DNA of 11,023 nucleotides from Verrucomicrobiales bacterium (GTDB taxonomy: Bacteria > Verrucomicrobiota > Verrucomicrobiia > Verrucomicrobiales > DEV007), in the NCBI GenBank assembly GCA_013003335.1, contig JABDJT010000592.1, positions 1-11,023 of the forward strand, written 5' to 3'. The position numbers and the translations under genes are program-made. The notes beneath the pieces are model-generated. The model was not told where the DNA came from. It did not search any database and worked only from the letters and a program-made list of their open reading frames with translations. Below, piece after piece: positions 6,310 to 11,023 of the stretch. Position 1 is the first letter of the stretch. The number at the start of each line of letters is the position of its first letter.

Positions 6310-7872
6310 ATGAAACGATTCACGCTTCCAACCGGTCTCCTGCGCTCTGCAGGTGCAGCCCTGAGCCTTCTTGTTGCCGGCGCGATTTTTGCCGCCGAAA
6401 AACCCAATATCATGGTGTTTCTCATCGACGACATGGGCGTCATGGACACCTCCGTCGCCTTTCTGACCGACGCCGACGGCAAGCCGATGCGCTACCCGCT
6501 CAACGATTATTACCGCACGCCGGGAATGGAGCGGCTCGCCAAAAACGGAATCCGTTTCAACCAGTTTTACGCGATGAGCGTCTGCTCGCCGACCCGGATT
6601 TCGATCATGACCGGGCAAAATGCCGCCCGCCACCGGGCCACGAACTGGATTAATCCCTGGCAAAACAACGCCGGTGATCTCGGTCCTCAAACCTGGGATT
6701 GGAAGGGGCTCGATTCCACTGATGTGACCCTGCCGGGCGTGCTTCGGAAGAACGGCTACAAGACGATTCATATCGGAAAAGCCCACTTCGGGCCGGAGGA
6801 AACCGAAGGCGAAGAACCTCTCAATCTCGGATTCGACATCAACATCGGCGGCGATTCGTTCGGCGCCCCGGGCAGCTATTTTGCCGAGAAAAATTACGGG
6901 AAAGGAACCAAACGCGATCGCAGCAAGGTGCCCCACCTCGATCAGTATCACGGGACGGATACCTTCCTGACCGAGGCACTGACGATTGAGACAAAAAAGG
7001 TGATCGATGAAACCGTGAAAGCCGGGCAGCCGTTTTACCTCTACTTTTCGCATTACGCCGTCCACGCGCCGTTTGAATCCGACCCGCGTTTTGCCAGGCA
7101 ATACGCCAACTCGGGCAAGCCGAAGAACGCCCAGGCCTTTGCCACGTTGATCGAGGGCATGGACAAATCTCTCGACGATATGCTCGATCATTTCGAAAAA
7201 ATCGGAGTGGCCGAAAACACGCTCGTGATTTTTCTCGGCGACAACGGCTCGGACGCCCCTCTCGGCAATCAGCACGAAGTGGCCTGCTCAGCGCCGCTCC
7301 GGGGCAAAAAAGGAGCGCACTATGAGGGCGGGATGCGGGTTCCGTTCATCGCCGCCTGGGCCAAGCCGGATCCGGAAAACGCGTTTCAAAAGGAACTGCC
7401 GATCCCCGCGAATGTGATTCAGCCACAGGTGGCCAACGTCTGCGACCTGTTCCCTACCATTCTCGAGGTGACGAATACGAAAATGCCGGACGGCCACACG
7501 ATTGATGGTGATAACCTCAAAACGCTGCTCACCGGCAAGGCCGATTCCTCCCGCCCGGAACAGTTTTTGATGCACTACCCGCACGGAAAGCACCGCAGCA
7601 ACTATTTCACCGTCTGGCGGGATGGTGACTGGAAAGTGATCTATCACACCCATCCGGAAATCACCACGACCGGCAATCTCATTCAGTCCGACGGTCAAAA
7701 TTACCAGCTGTTCAACCTCGCCGAGGATCCCTTTGAGCAAAAGGATCTGGCGAAATCGAATCCGGAAAAACTGAAGGAGATGATGGCAGGCCTGATTGAA
7801 CAGCTTGCAGCCCACGAAGCCGTGTATCCGACTGACGATTCCGGCAATCCGTTGCCGCCGAAATTGCCGTAA
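6310..7872 (+). CDS. Secreted arylsulfatase-family sulfatase (formylglycine type)
   Basis: This 520-residue alkaline-phosphatase-superfamily sulfatase hydrolyses sulfate esters, probably from sulfated polysaccharides or related organics. A signal peptide is clear: KR near the start, a hydrophobic core at about 14-27, and probable cleavage after AIFA-A before EKPNIMVFLIDDMG. The formylglycine motif is CSPTR with C92, within SVCSPTRISIMTGQ. Metal-binding residues are D40-D41 at the start and D311-N312 in FLGDNGSD. HIGKAHFG (K157, H159) replaces the common GKWHLG, and H252 lies in HYAVHAPF. LRGKKGAHYEGGMRVPF is the usual late signature. The ATG at 6310 is chosen because the signal peptide begins there and GGTGA lies just upstream; the open frame to 6166 overlaps the divergent gene. 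C92 needs maturation by a formylglycine-generating enzyme, which is not visible here. The exact substrate is unknown. Confidence 0.92.
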   Translation: MKRFTLPTGLLRSAGAALSLLVAGAIFAAEKPNIMVFLIDDMGVMDTSVAFLTDADGKPMRYPLNDYYRTPGMERLAKNGIRFNQFYAMSVCSPTRISIMTGQNAARHRATNWINPWQNNAGDLGPQTWDWKGLDSTDVTLPGVLRKNGYKTIHIGKAHFGPEETEGEEPLNLGFDINIGGDSFGAPGSYFAEKNYGKGTKRDRSKVPHLDQYHGTDTFLTEALTIETKKVIDETVKAGQPFYLYFSHYAVHAPFESDPRFARQYANSGKPKNAQAFATLIEGMDKSLDDMLDHFEKIGVAENTLVIFLGDNGSDAPLGNQHEVACSAPLRGKKGAHYEGGMRVPFIAAWAKPDPENAFQKELPIPANVIQPQVANVCDLFPTILEVTNTKMPDGHTIDGDNLKTLLTGKADSSRPEQFLMHYPHGKHRSNYFTVWRDGDWKVIYHTHPEITTTGNLIQSDGQNYQLFNLAEDPFEQKDLAKSNPEKLKEMMAGLIEQLAAHEAVYPTDDSGNPLPPKLP

Positions 7873-7894
7873 AAATCCACGTTCGCAGCAATTT

Positions 7895-7935
7895 CGAATC
7901 AACCGGGTCTGTTCAGCGAGCCAACCCTGTTGGAT
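7895..7935. repeat. Second, intergenic copy of the chrA-linker repeat family
   Basis: Between the sulfatase and the formate dehydrogenase, CGAATCAACC (7895-7904), GTCTGTTC (7907-7914) and CCAACCCTGT (7921-7930) are exact reverse complements of words at 3576-3585, 3588-3595 and 3518-3527/3594-3603. The 26 nt starting at 7912 (TTCAGCGAGCCAAC and onward) also align in the forward sense with 3529-3554, with about seven mismatches, as expected of a palindromic family. The 163-bp gap at 7873-8035 otherwise shows only a short GGCCC/GGGCC dyad (8010-8029) just before the next start codon, and no clear promoter. Confidence 0.55.
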
Positions 7936-8035
7936 CGTGAACGCAAGGCCGCCCGATCACCTGAACGTGAGGGTTTTTCCGCCCGAACTTCCTTGATTCA
8001 GGATCGACCGGCCCGTAAAATAATGGGCCCCCAAA

Positions 8036-10765
8036 ATGACCGAATTTCGCGAAGACCTCAAGGACCAGAAGCTTCTCACCATGACTCTGGATGGTGGTAT
8101 TGTGAAATTCGTGGACGGTGAAACGATCTACGAAGTCGCCAACCGCCACCGCAAAGAAGTGCCGACGCTGTGCTACGATGAGCGACTCGAGGCATTCGGC
8201 GCCTGCCGGCTCTGCGTGGTGGAAGTGGAAGGCATCCGCAACCCGGTCGCCAGCTGCACGACAAAAGCGGCCGACAATATGGTCGTTAAAACCAGCACGG
8301 AGGCAATCGACAAGCACCGCAAGACTCTGTTGGAACTGGTTGTTTCCGAAAACCGGAACGTCGATGTCGATGAACTGAGCGGGTATGCCTCCCAGGAAAT
8401 GACGAATCTCGTCGACCGCTACGAGGCACGGACCGGCCGGTTTTGTGGAGAGCAGTCGGGAACGACGAACACGGATGACAAGAACCCGTTTATTTTGCGC
8501 GATTACGACAACTGCATTTCCTGTTACCGATGTGTCCGCGTCTGTGCAGAGCAGGAGGGCGACTACGCGATCAACGTGATGAATCGCGGGTTTCACACCC
8601 AGATCATCACGGAATTCAACCACGACCTGCGCGATTCCCAGTGCACCTTCTGCGGCCAGTGCGTCCAGACCTGCCCGACCGGTGCGCTCGGTGACAAGAA
8701 GGCGCTGCGCGATGCCGATACCGAGGGCGAGGTGAAAAAGACGCGCTCGATTTGTCCGTATTGCGGGGTCGGCTGCTCGGTCGATTTGCTTTCGAAGGGA
8801 GACAAGATTGTTGGAGTTCAGCCGGCCATGGATGGTCCGGCGAATGAAGGCGCGCTGTGCGTGAAGGGCCAGTTTGCTTTTGATTTCATTCAGAACAACG
8901 ATCGCCTGAAAAAGCCACTGATCCGGCGCGATGACGGCGAGCTTCATGAATGCGAATGGGACGAAGCCCTCGAATTCGCGGCGGCCGGTTTCAAAAAAGC
9001 CAGGGACGAATACGGTCGGCACAGCATTTACGGCGTGGCCAGTGGCCGTGCCCCGCACGAGGCGGCCTACACGATGCAGAAATTCATTCGATCGTCGTTC
9101 GGGACCAATTATATCGATAACTGTAGTCGAGCGTGACACGCTCCCACAGTTGCCGGTCTGGCAGCTACAATCGGTCGAGGCGCAATGAGCAACCCACTCC
9201 GGGACATGGAGAAGCCGGATCTCATTTTCGCGATCGGCACGAACATGACCGAATGCCACCCTGTCGCCGCGACGCGCCTGAAAAAGGCGATCACCGACGG
9301 CGCAAAAATGGTGGTGGCGGATCCACGCCGCACCCGGCTGGCTGAAATGGCGGATCTTCATTTGCCGATTCGGGTCGGATCGGATGTCGCGCTTTTGCTG
9401 GCGATGGCCCACGTCATTCACCGCGAAGGATTAATCGATGAATCTTTTGTCGCCGACCGTACGGCTGATTCGGATCAATTTTTGAAGCATATCAGGGAAT
9501 TCCCACCGGAATGGGCGGCTCCGATTTGCGAAGTACCGGCGGAAGACATCGAGCAGGCCGGCCTGATGTACGGCCGCGGAAATCCGTCGGCGATCTATTA
9601 CACGCTCGGCATCACCGAGCACATCTGCGGTGTCGATAACGTCCAGTCCCTCTGCAACATCGCCCTGATGACCGGAAATCTGGGAATTGAAGGCGGCGGG
9701 ATCAATCCGATGCGTGGGCAGAACAACATCCAGGGCGCCGGCGATTGCGGTGCTGTGCCGGCGAACTTCCCGGGCTTTCAGCCCTGCGACAATCCGGAAT
9801 TTGCCGAGAAATTCTCGAAAGAATACGGAACAGAAATCGACGCGGAGCGCGGAATCACCAAGGTCACCGCTTTGAACCGCTGCGGAAACGGCATCCACGC
9901 TATGATCATCGACGGCGAAAATACCGTCGTGTCCGATCCCGATCGCAACCACTGCGAGCACGCCCTGAAAAGCCTCGATCACCTCGTCGTGATTGACATT
10001 TTCCTGACCGAAACCGGCGAGTTGGCCGACGTCGTTTTCCCGGCAACGGCCTGGGGTGAAACCGACGGCGTCCAAACCAACACCGAGCGCCGCGTCCAGC
10101 GACTCCGCCGTGCCGTGCCGCCTGTTGGCGAAGCAAAGCCGGACTGGTGGATCGTGTCGGAAATCGCGAAGCGGATGGGGAATACCCACTTTGAATTCGA
10201 GTCGGCCAAAGACGTGTTCAACGAACTGTGTCGGCTCAGCCCGATTTACGCCGGGCTCGACTGGGACCGGATCGATAACAGCGAATACCAGTGGCCCGTT
10301 CCGGAGGAAGATCACCCCGGTACGCCGCGCCTGCACGAAGGCGAATTCAAAAACGGGATGAAAGGCCTTTTCAAAGTCATCGGATACCGCGACCCGGCCG
10401 AGGTGATCGACGACGAATTTCCGATCTGGCTCACCACCGGTCGGAGGCTGCAGGCCTATCACACCCGCACCCAGACCGGCCGCAGCGCTGGTATCGAATA
10501 CCTATTGCCGGAGGAAACCCTCGAAGTGCACCCAACCGATGCTGAAAAACTCGGTCTGACCCACGGCGGCATGGCGAAGATGTCATCCGCCCGGGGCTCA
10601 ATTGAGATTCCCGTAAAAGTCACCGACATGTCCCCCGAGGGAACCGTTTTCACCTCCTTCTCGTTCGCAAATGTGCCGGTGAATATTTTGACCGGCTCCG
10701 GATATGATCCGGTGACCGAGACCGCGGAGCTGAAAGTGTGCCCCGTCCGGGTCGAGCCGGTGTAA
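8036..10765 (+). CDS. fdhA: Selenocysteine-containing formate dehydrogenase, catalytic alpha subunit (in-frame UGA = Sec at 9134-9136)
   Basis: One gene of 909 residues if the TGA at 9134-9136 is read as selenocysteine (U367). It oxidises formate to CO2, or the reverse, at a molybdenum/tungsten bis-pyranopterin centre. An N-terminal NuoG-like [2Fe-2S] domain has C46, C57, C60 and C74. The usual His-Cys3 [4Fe-4S] site that follows is missing. Two ferredoxin-type clusters follow: CISCYRCVRVC (160-170) and CTFCGQCVQTCP (203-214). The catalytic part opens with CPYCGVGC (240-247), C275 and K277. Then comes NCSRA-U-HAPTVAGL (362-375), matching the family's CARV-U/C-H segment. MRGQNN gives R560, 193 residues after U367, the same distance as Sec140 to Arg333 in E. 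coli FdhF. The molybdopterin-dinucleotide domain begins near TGRRLQAYHT (801-810). No NAD/flavin subunit or fdhD adjoins it. The start at 8036 lacks a strong Shine-Dalgarno; M16 (8081) is an alternative. Confidence 0.9.
9134..9172 (+). promoter_or_regulatory. Bacterial SECIS element directing UGA selenocysteine insertion
   Basis: Immediately after the in-frame UGA, AGUUGCC (9148-9154) and GGCAGCU (9160-9166) form a 7-bp stem, including one U-G pair, closed by the loop GGUCU (9155-9159). In E. coli fdhF the loop has the same sequence, and its GGU begins 21 nt after the U of UGA; here the offset is also 21. The U at position 17 of the element (9150), which is bulged and bound by SelB in E. coli, is also present, though here it could form a wobble pair with G9164. 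The element should recruit the SelB-Sec-tRNA complex. The structure is read from sequence; function follows from known fdhF biology. Confidence 0.85.
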
Positions 10766-10785
10766 TCGCAGGATTTTTGTGAACC

Positions 10786-11023
10786 ATGCCGGTTGAAAAT
10801 CCTGCCCAGTTCTGCCCACCGGGCAGGCACGATTGCGAGCCCGAGAGGCTGGATGCTCTGGACCGCTACAGGGTTCTCGACACTCCGCCTGAACAGGAAT
10901 TCGACGAAATCGCAAAAGTAGCGTCCAGCATTTGCGGCGTCCCCATCGCCGTGGTGAATTTCATCGGCGACCAGCGACAATTCTTCAAAGCGGAGGTTGG
11001 CCTCGGAGTCCGCGAAACACCGT
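10786..11023 (+). CDS. GAF-domain sensor/signalling protein, N-terminal part
   Basis: The first 79 codons of a plus-strand gene cut by the right edge. After about 17 residues comes ERLDALDRYRVLDTPPEQEF, then DEIAKVASSICGVPIAVVNF and RQFFKAEVGLGVRETP. This is the typical start of a cytoplasmic GAF domain found at the N-terminus of many histidine kinases, diguanylate cyclases and PAS/GAF signalling proteins. The output domain is outside the window, so its type cannot be said. The ATG at 10786 is the first start after an in-frame TGA at 10780; an AGGA at 10770-10773 is a modest ribosome binding site. The gap from the formate dehydrogenase stop is only 20 bp with no terminator, so co-transcription is likely. 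Its signal could be linked to formate or redox state, but that is speculation. Confidence 0.8.
   Translation, partial: MPVENPAQFCPPGRHDCEPERLDALDRYRVLDTPPEQEFDEIAKVASSICGVPIAVVNFIGDQRQFFKAEVGLGVRETP

Noticed and set aside
5872..7275. 467-codon minus-strand ORF
   Set aside because: It is antisense to the sulfatase and overlaps the 5' end of the 4206-6209 gene in another frame, with no recognisable motif.
7957..7978. TCAC/GTGA stem followed by GGGTTTTT, possible terminator after the sulfatase
   Set aside because: The stem is only 4 bp; too weak to call without folding energies or transcript ends.
9134..9136. Nonsense mutation making fdhA a pseudogene
   Set aside because: The stop is TGA, sits exactly at the Sec/Cys active-site position and is followed by a SECIS-like hairpin. 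No other lesion is seen in 909 codons.
7913..9421. 502-codon minus-strand ORF
   Set aside because: It is antisense to the formate dehydrogenase, has no recognisable domain, and is explained by the GC bias of the coding strand.
9185..10765. A separate molybdopterin oxidoreductase gene starting at ATG 9185
   Set aside because: The ATG lies inside the conserved formate dehydrogenase core, in phase with the upstream frame across one TGA and with no Shine-Dalgarno of its own. The selenoprotein reading explains both parts.

Overview
The window is an accessory-type stretch of a bacterial chromosome with moderately high GC (high fifties by eye). Densely packed genes on both strands, a secreted formylglycine sulfatase and a MoxR/BatA-operon-like membrane protein with a Gly/Gln/Pro-rich tail suggest the Planctomycetes-Verrucomicrobia group, most likely Verrucomicrobiota. 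This placement is inference; no rRNA or marker gene is present.

Layout. 1-451 (-): start of korA, the fused gamma-alpha subunit of a 2-oxoacid:ferredoxin oxidoreductase, running off the left edge. 452-663: divergent promoter region with several inverted repeats. 664-1341 (+): NarL/FixJ-type response regulator. 1342-1491: convergent gap with a 9-bp hairpin and a possible 40-codon small ORF. 1492-2928 (-): GAF-containing NarX/LiaS-type histidine kinase, the likely partner of the regulator. 2989-4200 (+): two-domain ChrA-type chromate/anion transporter whose central linker is encoded by palindromic repeat DNA. 4206-6209 (-): large membrane-anchored coiled-coil protein with a low-complexity region. 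6310-7872 (+): exported sulfatase. 7873-8035: intergenic region holding a second copy of the chrA-linker repeat. 8036-10765 (+): formate dehydrogenase catalytic subunit. 10786-11023 (+): start of a GAF-domain sensor protein, cut by the right edge.

The most important observation is that the formate dehydrogenase is one selenoprotein gene, not two ORFs. An in-frame TGA at 9134-9136 lies exactly at the catalytic Sec/Cys position of the formate dehydrogenase family. A bacterial SECIS hairpin follows it, with the GGUCU apical loop at the same offset from UGA as in E. coli fdhF. Standard gene calling would break this enzyme into an N-terminal iron-sulfur fragment and a C-terminal molybdopterin fragment.

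The genes do not form one pathway. korA and the formate dehydrogenase both handle low-potential electrons (ferredoxin, formate), but they are far apart on opposite strands. The kinase and regulator form a convergent two-component pair. The formate dehydrogenase may be co-transcribed with the GAF sensor 20 bp downstream. No NADH-module subunits, FdhD or Sec machinery are visible here, so they must be encoded elsewhere. No tRNA, rRNA, CRISPR array or insertion sequence was found.
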